Part shown: positions 8,156 through 16,378 of the stretch, piece by piece
Layout of the letters: the number at the start of each line of letters is the position of its first letter
How positions within the stretch are numbered: the first letter of the stretch is position 1
From: Nitrospirota bacterium
GTDB lineage: Bacteria > Nitrospirota > Nitrospiria > Nitrospirales > Nitrospiraceae
Assembly: GCA_026387665.1 (NCBI GenBank)
Contig: JAPLLG010000003.1
Coordinates: 248,001 to 312,000 of the forward strand
Length of the DNA stretch: 64,000 nucleotides
Reading direction: 5' to 3'
Translations under genes and position numbers: made by a program
The notes under the pieces: generated by a model
What the model was told of the DNA's origin: nothing
Databases searched by the model: none
The model's input: the letters and a program-made list of their open reading frames with translations, nothing else

Positions 8156-10105
8156 TTAGAATGTAATCTTCACTCCACCATAGACCGACCGAATCGCCGT
8201 CCCGAATCCGGCGATCTCTTCATAATCTTGGTTGGTCAGGTTCTCCACGCGCCCGAAAATCTGCATCGTCTTATTGACATCATAGGTTGTGGACACATTC
8301 ACCACGCCGAATGATCCCATTCGTTGGCTTGGCGTATTATTCGCATCATTGTTGCGGGCTCCGACAAACCGATAGTCCATATTGATCTGCAGGGGAGTAA
8401 TCGGTTTATAGCTCACACCAAGGCTCGCCTGGTCAGTCGGCCAACGGACCAGGCGGCGGTTGTTCGACAAATCCCGGGTCGAGGTATAGGTATATTGGCC
8501 TCGGACACTGAGTTGCTTCAATACATCCATGCGGAAACTAAGTTCCCACCCCTGAGCCCTCGCTTGACCGACATTTTCCGGTCTCAGCAAGGCCCCCGCG
8601 AGTACATTCTGGATCAGATTGTCGAAATGATTCCAGAAATACCCGGCACTCAGCTTCAATTTGCCATCGAGAAGATTTTGATCGACGCCCATATCGGCGC
8701 TTTTACTTTTCTCCGGCTTGAGATCGGGGTTACCGAACCCCGGAAAAAACAACTGATTAATGTTCGGGGATCGGAAACCTGTGGCATAGGAACCGCGGAT
8801 TTTTGTGCCAGTTTCTGGATGCAGGTATCCGCTTGTCACTCGATAGGTCGTCGCGTCTCCGAACGTATTAAATCTGTCCTGCCGAGCACCTCCCGTAAAA
8901 AAGACCCGATCCGCCAGATTGACCTGGGCTTGGGCAAAGCCGGCATGCGATGAAAGAATTTTCAGCCGCGTGGTGCTTGGCTGAAAGTTCGGATTGTTCC
9001 CCTGCTCATCCCGATACTGATACCCGGCGGTCAGCAACAAGGGTTTCCCGATCTGAAAATTATGCTGCCACTCCGCGCGCCGGTTCAGAATCTCAATGTC
9101 GGAGAGGGTTCGCGGTGAGAGGGTGCTCACAGCGCCGGTTTCCACGTTACGCCGTACCGTGCCTCCATCAAAAAGCGTCCGCTCGTTGTTCTGTCCAACC
9201 GTCAGCTTCTGCGACCACCAAGACGTCAGCGGCTGTTCGTACTCACCGCTCAGGATGAGCGATCGCGTCGTCTGCTTCGACCCCAAAACGTCGGACTTCG
9301 CGGTACTGGTGACACTATCCAGACCGACATCGGAGTTCGACCAACGAAGACTGAAGTCCAACCGGCCGTCTTTCGGCAGCGTCGCGCCCACACGAGCAGA
9401 TCCCTGCCAGTTATGAAACCCATCTCGTTCTGCCGCTCCCCGCTTATAGTTCACTGTGGAGAAACCGCTAGTGTCCCAACGCGAGACCGAGCCGGCAAAG
9501 TCGAACGGTCCTTTCGCACCGGACGCCTGGGCCCCCTCTCGAATGGTCGCAAACGATCCATACTCCGTGAACAGGCTCCCGCTTGGCGCCCCCCGCCCCT
9601 TCTTCGTAATAACGTTGATCACGCCTCCCATCGCATCCGATCCATAGAGCATGCTTTGGGCTCCCCGGAGGATTTCAATTCGTTCGATGTTCTCGGCTGT
9701 GAGGCTCGAAAAATCGTAAAACCCCTGTGTCGCACTGTTCACAATGGCGCCATCAATGAGAACCAGCGTGTGGGTATTGCTTCCCCCACGGATTCGAACG
9801 GTGGCTTCTCTTCCAGGACCCCCGTTGGAAAGAACGGCCACTCCTTGGGCGAGCCGCAACGCATCCACGACCGTCTTCATCTTCTTCTGCTCTAGCTCCT
9901 CGCCGGTGATTACTTCCACCGCACTGGTCACCTGACTAATCGGCAGAGGCGTCTTCGTTGCCGAGACGACCACCTCCCTGGTTTCAATAACCGGTTCAGC
10001 TTCGGCAGGCTCTTCACCGAATACGGGCGACGACCAAACAATTTGGCCGATACAAGCTGCCACGGCGCAGCACAAGACAAACCGATCCCCACGACGAGAC
10101 TGCAT
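8156..10105 (-). CDS. btuB: TonB-dependent vitamin B12 outer-membrane receptor
   Basis: Energy-coupled outer-membrane receptor for cobalamin or other corrinoids, 649 residues from the chosen ATG. It begins with a signal peptide (hydrophobic core VLCCAVAACIGQIVW). A TonB-box-like segment TREVVVSATK follows, then a plug domain with VRIRGGSNTHTLVLIDG and AMGGVINVITKKG, and a 22-strand barrel ending in Phe. A longer frame to 10198 runs into the riboswitch. The ATG at 10105 is preceded by GGGAGG, itself part of a small hairpin, so this start is preferred. Substrate is inferred from the riboswitch and neighbouring genes. Confidence 0.92.
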   Translation of the reverse strand: MQSRRGDRFVLCCAVAACIGQIVWSSPVFGEEPAEAEPVIETREVVVSATKTPLPISQVTSAVEVITGEELEQKKMKTVVDALRLAQGVAVLSNGGPGREATVRIRGGSNTHTLVLIDGAIVNSATQGFYDFSSLTAENIERIEILRGAQSMLYGSDAMGGVINVITKKGRGAPSGSLFTEYGSFATIREGAQASGAKGPFDFAGSVSRWDTSGFSTVNYKRGAAERDGFHNWQGSARVGATLPKDGRLDFSLRWSNSDVGLDSVTSTAKSDVLGSKQTTRSLILSGEYEQPLTSWWSQKLTVGQNNERTLFDGGTVRRNVETGAVSTLSPRTLSDIEILNRRAEWQHNFQIGKPLLLTAGYQYRDEQGNNPNFQPSTTRLKILSSHAGFAQAQVNLADRVFFTGGARQDRFNTFGDATTYRVTSGYLHPETGTKIRGSYATGFRSPNINQLFFPGFGNPDLKPEKSKSADMGVDQNLLDGKLKLSAGYFWNHFDNLIQNVLAGALLRPENVGQARAQGWELSFRMDVLKQLSVRGQYTYTSTRDLSNNRRLVRWPTDQASLGVSYKPITPLQINMDYRFVGARNNDANNTPSQRMGSFGVVNVSTTYDVNKTMQIFGRVENLTNQDYEEIAGFGTAIRSVYGGVKITF

Positions 10106-10114
10106 GCGAAACCT

Positions 10115-10131
10115 CCCTTTGGCTCGAAGGG
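10115..10131 (-). promoter_or_regulatory. btuB: Hairpin that can hide the btuB ribosome-binding site
   Basis: On the minus strand CCCTT (10127-10131) can pair with AAGGG (10115-10119), which is part of the AAGGGAGG ribosome site of btuB. Its position between the B12 box and the start codon fits a riboswitch that works on translation. The pairing is visible in the sequence; the mechanism is inference. Confidence 0.45.
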
Positions 10132-10144
10132 CTGCATGAAAATA

Positions 10145-10372
10145 CCTGTCAGCTGGGTCTCCTGACTTGCGGATCGTCGTTCCCCTGCGCCTTCCCATCT
10201 GAAGCGTGAGTCGTAAAACGTGAGACGTAAAAGGACTGACTCAGTCCCTTACGTTTTACGCTTCACCTTTCACGCGTCATGACAGTGGCTCTTGTGCAGG
10301 ATCACTCCCCGCTTACAGTGGCGGCACCGTGATGGCTTTACACCATCTTCCCCGTCGCTGATGGTTCTTCTC
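10145..10372 (-). ncRNA. Cobalamin riboswitch upstream of btuB
   Basis: Reading the minus strand, the conserved blocks occur in order: GGTGTAAAGCCATCACGG, GCCGCCACTGTAAGCGG, GCCACTGTC, GATGGGAAGGC and the B12 box GTCAGGAGACCCAGCTGAC. This is a class I-type cobalamin aptamer. It is longer than usual because a roughly 75-nt self-complementary arm (about 10201-10279) sits between GCCACTGTC and GATGGGAAGGC. It should repress btuB and the genes behind it when cobalamin is plentiful. Confidence 0.95.
10201..10279. repeat. Dispersed TTACG/TTCACG repeat forming a riboswitch arm
   Basis: Near-perfect inverted repeat built from short words (GTAAAACG, GTGAG, ACGTAAAAGG against CCTTACG, TTTTACG, TTCACC) with GACTGA/TCAGTC at the tip. 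Its right part, TTACGCTTCACCTTTCACGC (10256-10275), matches 19 of 20 bases at 52844-52863, at the end of another gene. It therefore looks like a mobile or amplified sequence accepted in a structurally tolerant arm of the riboswitch. Confidence 0.75.
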
Positions 10373-10390
10373 TATAGGCTCCCCCTGATT

Positions 10391-10443
10391 AAAAATACGT
10401 GCCCCGACAAGAAGCGGAAGGATCGGGCACTAATCCTTCCGCT
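10391..10443 (-). terminator. Terminator region after btuD with two exclusive hairpins
   Basis: Starting at the btuD stop codon, the minus strand has AGCGGAAGGAT...ATCCTTCCGCT (11-bp perfect stem, 10413-10443). It overlaps a second stem GTGCCCGA...TCGGGGCAC (10399-10430) that is followed by GTATTTTT. Only the second has a U-run; the two cannot form together. The region ends the btuFCD transcript before the btuB riboswitch, or could act as an attenuator if transcription continues. Confidence 0.6.
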
Positions 10444-11341
10444 ACAAACGATCTCCAAGATTCTTCGCGGCCCGATACTGCGGCAAGGTAACCCTGGGCA
10501 CGTCCGATTCCGGATGACGATCGATCAAGACGTCACAGCCATAGACGGCTTTCAACACATCCACATTGATCACGTCATGCGGCGCACCGAGACGGAAAAG
10601 GGCTCCGGCCTTCAGCATCAGAATGCGATCACAGTATTGGCTCGCCAGATTCAGGTCGTGGGAGACGAGCACCACGGTCAGGCCCCGCTCTTCTTTCAGC
10701 CGGCGCACAATCGCGCAGATTTCCATCTGGTGCTGAAGATCGAGAAACGCGGTTGGCTCATCCAGCAAGAGGACCTGGGGCGCTTGCGCCAAGGCCCTGG
10801 CAATCATGCAGCGCTGGCGTTCACCGCCCGAAAGATCCATCACCGAGCGGCCAGCCAGATGGATGAGATCCGTATACTGCAGCGCCTGCTCGGCAATCGA
10901 CAGATCCTCGGCGCTTTCCCAGCCGAAGCCCGCGCTCCAGGTCGCGCCATGATGATGCGGGAACCGGCCCATCAGGACCGTTTCCATCACGGTAAAGGAA
11001 AAGACCTGGGGGCTCTCTTGCGGCACAAAGGCCACCGTCCTTGCCACTTCCACTTGCGGCATTGCGCCAAGATCGCGCCCGAACAGGGCCATGTCACCAT
11101 CGTGCGGTCGCAAGACCTTCGCCAACAGCTTGAGCAGCGACGTCTTTCCAGACCCGTTCGGGCCCACGATGCCCAGAATCTCTCCAGCCTCGACATCGAA
11201 AGTCAGTCCGTCAACCACCCAGATATCAAGACCCTGACTGAGAGGCTGGTACTGAAACCGCAAAGACCGCACCTCGTAGGCCTTACGTGAAGCAACGGCC
11301 CTGCCGGTCATGCCGCGATCATTCTCAGGAAAGAGGCTCAT
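10442..11341 (-). CDS. btuD: Corrinoid ABC transporter, ATP-binding protein
   Basis: ATPase of the vitamin B12 importer, about 299 residues. It shows Walker A GPNGSGKTS, signature LSGGERQRC, Walker B VLLLDEPTAFLD and the H-loop VLVSHD. The frame extends to 11362, but the ATG at 11341 overlaps the btuC stop by ATGA and is preferred. The C-terminal extension beyond the ATPase core (ending AAKNLGDRL) is usual for FecCD-type importers. Sequence alone would also allow an iron-siderophore role; the riboswitch and btuB context favour corrinoids. Confidence 0.92.
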   Translation of the reverse strand: MSLFPENDRGMTGRAVASRKAYEVRSLRFQYQPLSQGLDIWVVDGLTFDVEAGEILGIVGPNGSGKTSLLKLLAKVLRPHDGDMALFGRDLGAMPQVEVARTVAFVPQESPQVFSFTVMETVLMGRFPHHHGATWSAGFGWESAEDLSIAEQALQYTDLIHLAGRSVMDLSGGERQRCMIARALAQAPQVLLLDEPTAFLDLQHQMEICAIVRRLKEERGLTVVLVSHDLNLASQYCDRILMLKAGALFRLGAPHDVINVDVLKAVYGCDVLIDRHPESDVPRVTLPQYRAAKNLGDRL

Positions 11342-12480
11342 GCGAACCGATCCTTCCGCCACACCAGGAGATAGATGAAAAAGGGGCCGCCTGCCAGCGC
11401 CGTGATAATCCCGACCGGAATCTCAGCCGGAGTCAGCAGCGTGCGCGCCAAGGTATCGGCAACCATCAGATACAGCCCTCCGACGAGCGCTGCAGCAGGC
11501 AGGAGCAAACGGTGATCCGCCCCGAGCATGAGTCTCACCGCATGGGGAATCACCATCCCGACAAAACCAATCATCCCGCTCACAGACACGACCGCCCCGG
11601 TGATCAGGGCGGAGAGAAGATAGACCTGCCGCTTGACCTGCTCCGTTTCGATTCCCAGGGACCGGGCGGACTCTTCACCCAAGGTCAAAATGTTCAACCG
11701 GCGAGCCTGCTTGAGCAAAAGAAAGAGCCCTCCCAGCAGATAGCAGGCCAGGATGGCCAAGGCCGGATACGACGGCGCGGTCAAGGTCCCCATGAGCCAG
11801 GTCATCGTGCCTGCAGAGCGATTCGGTTCCATGATCGAGGTGATGAACATGATCAAGGCCGAAAAGATCGAATTGAGGATGACCCCTGCGAGCAGGAGAC
11901 TGTGAATCGGCAACCGTCCATAAGAAAGCGCCATCCGATAGACCACCGCCAGAGACAACAGCCCTCCGGCGAATCCACAGAGCGGCAAGATCGACAGAGC
12001 AAGAAACGTCGAACCGATCCCCAGCAGAATCGCCAGGGCCACGCCAAGGGCCGCCCCGCTCGACACTCCGAGCACATAGGGATCGGCCAAGGGATTGCGC
12101 AACAGGGCTTGCAGCACGACGCCGACGGAAGCCAAACACGCGCCAACGAGAAGACCCAACAAGAGGCGCGGCAATCGTACCTGAATGAGGATCACGCCGG
12201 TCGTCCCCACCTGCTCACTCTCGACAGACCCTTCGCGCAGGACGTGACTCACAATATCGATCACCTGACCGAGCCCGATCCATTGCGATCCAAACTGCAA
12301 ACAGATCAAGACTCCGACGACGGACAACAGCGCAAGCGGCGCCATCACGGCGCTCCAGCGCCTGGCGGTCAGCACGGCGCCGCTCAACAAGGGAGAGGCA
12401 ATTGGATATTTCAGAATGGTCGGTTGTTTAGATGGGACGGCAGATTGCGGCGGATCGCTGGTGGCCTTCATGTCAGTCAC
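11338..12480 (-). CDS. btuC: Corrinoid ABC transporter, FecCD-family permease
   Basis: Inner-membrane channel of the importer, 380 residues with about ten transmembrane helices. Family motifs include RLPRLLLGLLVGACLASVG, the GVSSGAALG loop and GEESARSLGI at the ATPase coupling helix. The start is a GTG at 12480 overlapping the btuF stop (GTGA); an ATG three codons later (12471) is an alternative. A cytoplasmic N-terminal extension of about 35 residues precedes the first helix. Confidence 0.93.
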   Translation of the reverse strand: MTDMKATSDPPQSAVPSKQPTILKYPIASPLLSGAVLTARRWSAVMAPLALLSVVGVLICLQFGSQWIGLGQVIDIVSHVLREGSVESEQVGTTGVILIQVRLPRLLLGLLVGACLASVGVVLQALLRNPLADPYVLGVSSGAALGVALAILLGIGSTFLALSILPLCGFAGGLLSLAVVYRMALSYGRLPIHSLLLAGVILNSIFSALIMFITSIMEPNRSAGTMTWLMGTLTAPSYPALAILACYLLGGLFLLLKQARRLNILTLGEESARSLGIETEQVKRQVYLLSALITGAVVSVSGMIGFVGMVIPHAVRLMLGADHRLLLPAAALVGGLYLMVADTLARTLLTPAEIPVGIITALAGGPFFIYLLVWRKDRFA

Positions 12481-13535
12481 GGCGCGACGCTCGCCGCGAA
12501 GGCTTCAGGATGGAGAATGCTGGCCAGCCGTTCCAACCCCTCGACGATCCGAGGTCCAGGACGGTTCAGAAGATCGGAAGGAATCTGATGGAGCCGTCCC
12601 TGCTTCACCGCCGAAAGCGACGGCCATTGCTGCCAGAGCTGTTGATCGCCAAATGGAACTCCATCAGCCTTCCCGATGGGGAAGACGATGATCTCGGGAT
12701 CTTCCTTCAATACCACTTCCATGTTGAGGCGTGGATAGGGCACGGAGGCCTGGCTCGCAATGTTGACGCCTCCCGCAAACCCGATCACATGATGGATGAA
12801 GCTTCCGGGACCGACGGTAATCAGCGGCTGACTGTTGAGCACATAGAGCACGCGGACGCGCGGCAAACCCTCCGTCTTGCTTCGGATCGCCGCGATCCGT
12901 TCCTTCATCGCCTTCGCGACCGCGTCGGCCGATGCGGAGCGGTCGGCCATGCGGCCGATCAACTGAATGCGGCTGGGAATCTCCTCGAACGATTCCGGAT
13001 CGACGATGAAGGTCGGGATTTTCAATTGCTCCAGCTTGACCAGGAGATCGGCCCGGAGAAAGGAGCGCGGAGCCAGCACTAAATCCGGCTGCAACGAAAC
13101 GATGACTTCAATGTTGGGATGGGTGTAGCCGACTTTGGGCTTCTGCTTGGCTTCCGGCGGATAGTCGCAAAACTCGGTGACGCCGACGATCTGCTGCTCT
13201 AACCCGATGGCAAAAAGAATTTCCGTGATGCTGGGCGCGAGGGAGACGATCCGCGTGGGCGCCTTTGCCAAATACAATTTACGGCCGAGATCGTCGACGA
13301 AAGTCCGCGGGGTGATATTCGCCATAAAGGGCATCCCGGTCAGGATGCCTTGTTGTCGACGTGCCATGTCCGCCTCGCCTGCCTGCGCAAAAGAGCCGTC
13401 ACTCCAGGCCGGGGCGGCACAGACCACGAAGAGCATGGCCGCCGCGGCCCAACCGATCGAGTGACGGCTTCGAATGCGCAAATAAAAAATCCCCAAGGCC
13501 GTAGTAAGACCCTGAGGATTGCACCCGCAACTCAT
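12477..13535 (-). CDS. btuF: Periplasmic corrinoid-binding protein
   Basis: Substrate-binding protein of the importer, about 352 residues from the ATG at 13535. The signal sequence core is SIGWAAAAMLFVVCAAPAW. The mature part begins with the helical-backbone binding fold, with RIVSLAPSITEILFAIG, VVGVTEFCDYPPEAK-like and PDLVLAP segments typical of BtuF/FhuD proteins. A longer frame to 13670 overlaps the riboswitch aptamer and is rejected. The start codon is preceded by GGCGAGG, which is close, with GGGGAA further up in the sequestering hairpin. Confidence 0.9.
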   Translation of the reverse strand: MSCGCNPQGLTTALGIFYLRIRSRHSIGWAAAAMLFVVCAAPAWSDGSFAQAGEADMARRQQGILTGMPFMANITPRTFVDDLGRKLYLAKAPTRIVSLAPSITEILFAIGLEQQIVGVTEFCDYPPEAKQKPKVGYTHPNIEVIVSLQPDLVLAPRSFLRADLLVKLEQLKIPTFIVDPESFEEIPSRIQLIGRMADRSASADAVAKAMKERIAAIRSKTEGLPRVRVLYVLNSQPLITVGPGSFIHHVIGFAGGVNIASQASVPYPRLNMEVVLKEDPEIIVFPIGKADGVPFGDQQLWQQWPSLSAVKQGRLHQIPSDLLNRPGPRIVEGLERLASILHPEAFAASVAP

Positions 13536-13543
13536 CCTCGCCA

Positions 13544-13565
13544 ATTCCCCAGCCCACGAGGGAAT
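13544..13565 (-). promoter_or_regulatory. btuF: Expression-platform hairpin before btuF
   Basis: ATTCCC (13560-13565 on the minus strand) and GGGAAT (13544-13549) form a 6-bp stem with a 10-nt loop 8 nt before the btuF start, covering the purine-rich GGGGAA. There is no U-run, so control of translation rather than termination is inferred, as for the btuB leader. Confidence 0.45.
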
Positions 13566-13575
13566 CTCGGTCAAC

Positions 13576-13723
13576 GATCCTGGGAGGTCTTCTGGCTCAT
13601 GGTTCACCCTACTCCCCGCGCCTTCCCATCCGCCGAGGCGAACAGTGGCATGTACGGGTTTCGTCCCCATTTACAGCGGCGGGACCGCGAGGGACTTGCA
13701 CCCTCTTCCCTTACCCAGGAATC
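13576..13723 (-). ncRNA. Cobalamin riboswitch upstream of btuFCD
   Basis: On the minus strand the stem P1 (GATTCCTGGG with CCCAGGATC) encloses GAGGGTGCAAGTCCCTCG, GTCCCGCCGCTGTAAATGGGG, TGCCACTGTTCGCC, GGATGGGAAGGCGCGGGGAG and the B12 box GAGCCAGAAGACCTCCC. All conserved aptamer elements are present and the peripheral arm is of ordinary length, unlike the btuB copy. It directly follows a good promoter. Confidence 0.96.
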
Positions 13724-13737
13724 ACAATGTGGAGGGC

Positions 13738-13766
13738 ACTCTAGGAGAGGAGAAGAAAGTTGTCAA
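13738..13766 (-). promoter_or_regulatory. Sigma70-type promoter for btuFCD
   Basis: Minus-strand TTGACA (13761-13766), 17-bp spacer, TAGAGT (13738-13743). Transcription would start near 13731, a few bases before the riboswitch aptamer, which supports the assignment. Confidence 0.8.
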
Positions 13767-13814
13767 GTTCAATAATGAACGGCGGCCATCTGCGCGCCCA
13801 GCAGCTCATCGCCG

Positions 13815-14072
13815 CTAGCGGCGGTAATGCAGCTTCAGCACAAGAATCGCCCCGGTTAATAGCAGCGTCACGGCATTGGTCAAAATGATCGGCCAGGCAT
13901 GAAGGACGAGCCCATACAGAAACCAGAGACAGACACCGGCAGAGAAGATGGCCAGCATGCCCATCGAGACATCGCCTGCAGACTTGGACGTCCAGGTTTT
14001 CTGCAGTTGGGGCCAGAAGGCGCAGGTAGTCAATGTCCCTGCCGCAAACCCTAAGAGATCGATTCCCGTCAT
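13815..14072 (-). CDS. SemiSWEET-type PQ-loop transporter
   Basis: An 85-residue protein with three transmembrane helices and the PQ-loop signature [20 protein letters not shown] in the first helix. This is the half-size bacterial form of SWEET sugar transporters, which works as a dimer. Length is typical. The substrate is not predictable; sucrose or glucose transport is known for some relatives. The gene ends about 50 nt before the btuF promoter and shows no operon partner. Confidence 0.85.
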   Translation of the reverse strand: MTGIDLLGFAAGTLTTCAFWPQLQKTWTSKSAGDVSMGMLAIFSAGVCLWFLYGLVLHAWPIILTNAVTLLLTGAILVLKLHYRR

Positions 14073-14206
14073 TATCTATCACCTTTCCTGGCTATCGCCC
14101 CCTTGCCACCAGCCAGCTATCAAACCTGCTTGTCAAGACCGATGGCCCTGTGGTACATTTCCCCTTCGCAATCTTCTATCGATTCGACCAGATGAAGGAG
14201 TGTACC

Positions 14207-14398
14207 GTGGCTTTTACATGTGATCTCTGCAGCAAACGTCGCCAATCCGGCAATAACATCAGTCACGCCAATAACAAGACCAAGCGGATTTTCAAACCGA
14301 ATCTCCAGCCAGTCCGGGCTCTGATCGACGGTCAGCCGAAACGCATTCGGGTCTGCACCCGTTGTCTGCGCAGCGGCAAAGTCGAAAAAGCCGTTTAG
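14207..14398 (+). CDS. rpmB: Large ribosomal subunit protein bL28, zinc-binding form
   Basis: Sixty-three residues, starting with GTG at 14207 behind a clean AAGGAG (14195-14200). The sequence has [19 protein letters not shown], the bL28 signature, and retains four cysteines as CDLC and CTRC, so it is the zinc-containing variant. The same frame is open upstream, but the ribosome site and family length fix the start. It stands alone, with no rpmG next to it. Confidence 0.93.
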   Translation: MAFTCDLCSKRRQSGNNISHANNKTKRIFKPNLQPVRALIDGQPKRIRVCTRCLRSGKVEKAV

Positions 14399-14400
14399 TC

Positions 14401-14522
14401 GCCTGCTGAAAAAGTCCGCCAGCTTCGTTCTCGCCTCGACAACATCCTCAACGTAGCCTAAAGGCTACGCCTCCGGTGCTGTCATCGGCTGCGGCCTTGC
14501 TGGACAGCCTTTTTGAACAGGC
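14401..14522. repeat. Palindromic element, copy 1
   Basis: A 122-bp element beginning 2 nt after the bL28 stop. The ends GCCTG/CAGGC and arms around AAAAAGTCCGCCAGC and GCTGGACAGCCTTTTT pair. Inside are CGTTCTCG, the central hairpin CGTAGCC-TAAA-GGCTACG (14452-14469) and GCGGCCTTG. Its central stem carries a G:C pair where the other copies have C:G. It lies between two convergent genes. Confidence 0.9.
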
Positions 14523-14583
14523 TCCAGATTCACCCGGTCCACCTCAGATTTTATCCAGCCCAATATTTCTTAGTCGGCCTCTG

Positions 14584-14916
14584 CTACGGGGCCGACCAGA
14601 TGACCCGCCCGTTCTGATCAGATAGTTTCACGGCAAATCGATCGTCGGGAGACAGAGCCAGCTTCCGACTCCCATCACGACTCGTCAGCACCAGACCCAC
14701 CTCCCCATTTTGATCGAGTCCCAATCCGGCTCGCGCCTTACCATTCACATCCAGCAGCAGAAACTCTTCGGCGTTCACCCCATTGGCCTTCTGCGCCCCC
14801 ACGAGCGACGGAGCCAACCACCACCCGCTGACGGCTCCGCCCGTGAGGCTTCCAACGAACGTCACAACGATCAGAAATCCAAACTGTCTTCGGCTCACAA
14901 TAGATCCTTTCTGCAA
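14584..14916 (-). CDS. Membrane-anchored or exported protein, unknown
   Basis: A 110-residue protein with one N-terminal hydrophobic segment (QFGFLIVVTFVGSLTGGAVSG) and a soluble part made of short repeating units such as LLLDVNGKARAGLGLDQNG and GLVLTSRDGSRKLALSPDD. These look like beta-hairpin turns, a pattern seen in small periplasmic proteins of unknown role. It is monocistronic, with palindromic copy 1 downstream. No function is proposed. Confidence 0.7.
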   Translation of the reverse strand: MQKGSIVSRRQFGFLIVVTFVGSLTGGAVSGWWLAPSLVGAQKANGVNAEEFLLLDVNGKARAGLGLDQNGEVGLVLTSRDGSRKLALSPDDRFAVKLSDQNGRVIWSAP

Positions 14917-14971
14917 TACACAGGCTATCGCCCATGATCGCCTGCATCATGACTCAAACCGCATAAGGTAC

Positions 14972-15009
14972 AAAAAAAGGACTTGAAAGCGCATGCCTCT
15001 CAAGTCCTT
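14972..15009 (-). terminator. Intrinsic terminator of tRNA-Gly
   Basis: Minus strand AAGGACTTGA...TCAAGTCCTT, a perfect 10-bp stem with an 18-nt A/U-poor interval, followed directly by TTTTT. It is placed about 27 nt after the tRNA 3' end. Confidence 0.9.
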
Positions 15010-15035
15010 CACCTCGTACGTGTAACGTCTGTGTT

Positions 15036-15110
15036 TGGAGCGGGCGAGGGGATTTGAACCCCTGACAACTTGCTTGGGAAGCAAGGACTCTACCACTGAG
15101 CTACGCCCGC
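15036..15110 (-). tRNA. tRNA-Gly (anticodon CCC), CCA encoded
   Basis: Full cloverleaf on the minus strand: acceptor GCGGGCG/CGCCCGC, D-arm GCTC-AGTGGTA-GAGT, anticodon stem CTTGC/GCAAG with loop TTCCCAA, and T-arm AGGGG-TTCAAAT-CCCCT. The discriminator is U and the CCA end is genomic. The anticodon CCC reads GGG glycine codons. Confidence 0.96.
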
Positions 15111-15122
15111 TCACTGAACCGA

Positions 15123-15152
15123 ATCCTACGACGGGCCTCTAGGCCAAGTCAA
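15123..15152 (-). promoter_or_regulatory. Promoter of tRNA-Gly
   Basis: Minus strand TTGACT (15147-15152), 18-bp spacer, TAGGAT (15123-15128). The predicted start is about 6 nt before the mature tRNA 5' end. It lies 12 bp beyond the tyrS stop codon. Confidence 0.6.
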
Positions 15153-15163
15153 GAAACTCTTGG

Positions 15164-16378
15164 TCACGATCCAGACAATTCAACTAACGCAAACTTTCGT
15201 CGACCGATCTTCAAGCGATAAACCTTCCCAGGCACGATCGATAAGACCGCCGTGGCATCGCCCTGCTTCTGCTCATCGACTTCTAACCCTCCCTGGATAA
15301 TCAGCCGCCGGGCCTCGCTCTTACTCGGCACCAGCCCCGTCTTGGCCACCAGATCGACCAGACTGATCGTCTGCCCCTCACGCAAATCGGCCAAGGTCAA
15401 GGTCAAGCGCACATCCGGCTCCGCGGGAAACTCTCGCTCGGAAAACTTTTGCTGAAAGGCCGCCCTCGCCTGCTGGCCTGCTTCCGCCCCATGATACCGC
15501 GCCACGATCAGAGAGGCGAGCGCTTGCTTCGCCTCCATCGGATGCGCGGCCTTCACGCCGGCCAAATCTTCCGTCGTGAGCAACTCGTAATACCGGAGCA
15601 TTAACACATCGCTGATCGACATGAGCTTCCCGAACATCTCATTCGGGCTATCTTCCAGCGCAATGTAGTTCCCCTGACTCTTGCTCATCTTCTTCACGCC
15701 GTCCATCCCCTCAAGCAACGGCATCGTGATCACCACTTGCGGCTCCTGCCCATAGTCCCGTTGCAGCTCCCGGCCCATCAACAAATTGAACTTCTGGTCG
15801 GTGCCGCCCAGCTCGACATCGGACTTGAGCGCCACGGAATCATAGCCCTGCACAAGGGGATACATGAATTCATGGATACTGATCGGTTTCTGCTCATGGT
15901 ACCGTTTATGAAAATCGTCCCGTTCGAGCATCCGCGCGACGCTGCTGTGCGCGCTCAGATGAATCAACCCTTCAGCCGTCATCGTGCTCATCCAGCGGCT
16001 ATTGAACTCCACCAGAGTCTTGGCCGGGTCGAGAATCTTGAAGATCTGCCGCTCGTAGGTTTTGGCATTCTCCAACACCTTTTCCTTCGACAGCGCGACG
16101 CGCGTCTCCGATTGGCCGGTCGGATCGCCGATCATGCCGGTGAAATCGCCGATCAAGAAGATCACTTGATGGCCGAGTTCCTGAAAATGTTTGAGCTTGT
16201 GGATCAAGACCGTATGGCCCAAATGCAGATCCGGCGCGGTCGGATCGAAACCGGCTTTCACGCGCAACGGCCGGTTCTCTTTCAAAGACCGGGTCAGCTT
16301 CGATTCAAGTTCGGCCCGTTGAATGACCTCCACAACTCCGCGGAGGATCAACTCCAGTTGACGGGAGAGTTCGCTCAT
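15164..16378 (-). CDS. tyrS: Tyrosyl-tRNA synthetase
   Basis: Class I synthetase that charges tRNA-Tyr, 404 residues. The signature HLGH is at about 52-55 and KMSKS at about 230-234. A C-terminal S4-like RNA-binding domain (about 340-404) contains [17 protein letters not shown]. Features such as [14 protein letters not shown] place it in the TyrZ-like or TyrS long-spacing branch typical of many Gram-negative bacteria. It overlaps the ComEA-like gene upstream by ATGA. Confidence 0.96.
   Translation of the reverse strand: MSELSRQLELILRGVVEVIQRAELESKLTRSLKENRPLRVKAGFDPTAPDLHLGHTVLIHKLKHFQELGHQVIFLIGDFTGMIGDPTGQSETRVALSKEKVLENAKTYERQIFKILDPAKTLVEFNSRWMSTMTAEGLIHLSAHSSVARMLERDDFHKRYHEQKPISIHEFMYPLVQGYDSVALKSDVELGGTDQKFNLLMGRELQRDYGQEPQVVITMPLLEGMDGVKKMSKSQGNYIALEDSPNEMFGKLMSISDVLMLRYYELLTTEDLAGVKAAHPMEAKQALASLIVARYHGAEAGQQARAAFQQKFSEREFPAEPDVRLTLTLADLREGQTISLVDLVAKTGLVPSKSEARRLIIQGGLEVDEQKQGDATAVLSIVPGKVYRLKIGRRKFALVELSGS

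Noticed and set aside
10292-11290. Plus-strand open frame opposite btuD and the btuB riboswitch
   Set aside because: Shadow of the ATPase gene; it also runs through the riboswitch and terminator.
11287-12588. Long plus-strand open frame across btuC
   Set aside because: It is exactly antisense to a clear FecCD permease, is rich in Arg, Gln and His as expected of a shadow frame in GC-rich DNA, and has no family resemblance.
13536-13670. N-terminal extension of BtuF
   Set aside because: The extra codons read through the B12 box and P1 stem of the riboswitch.
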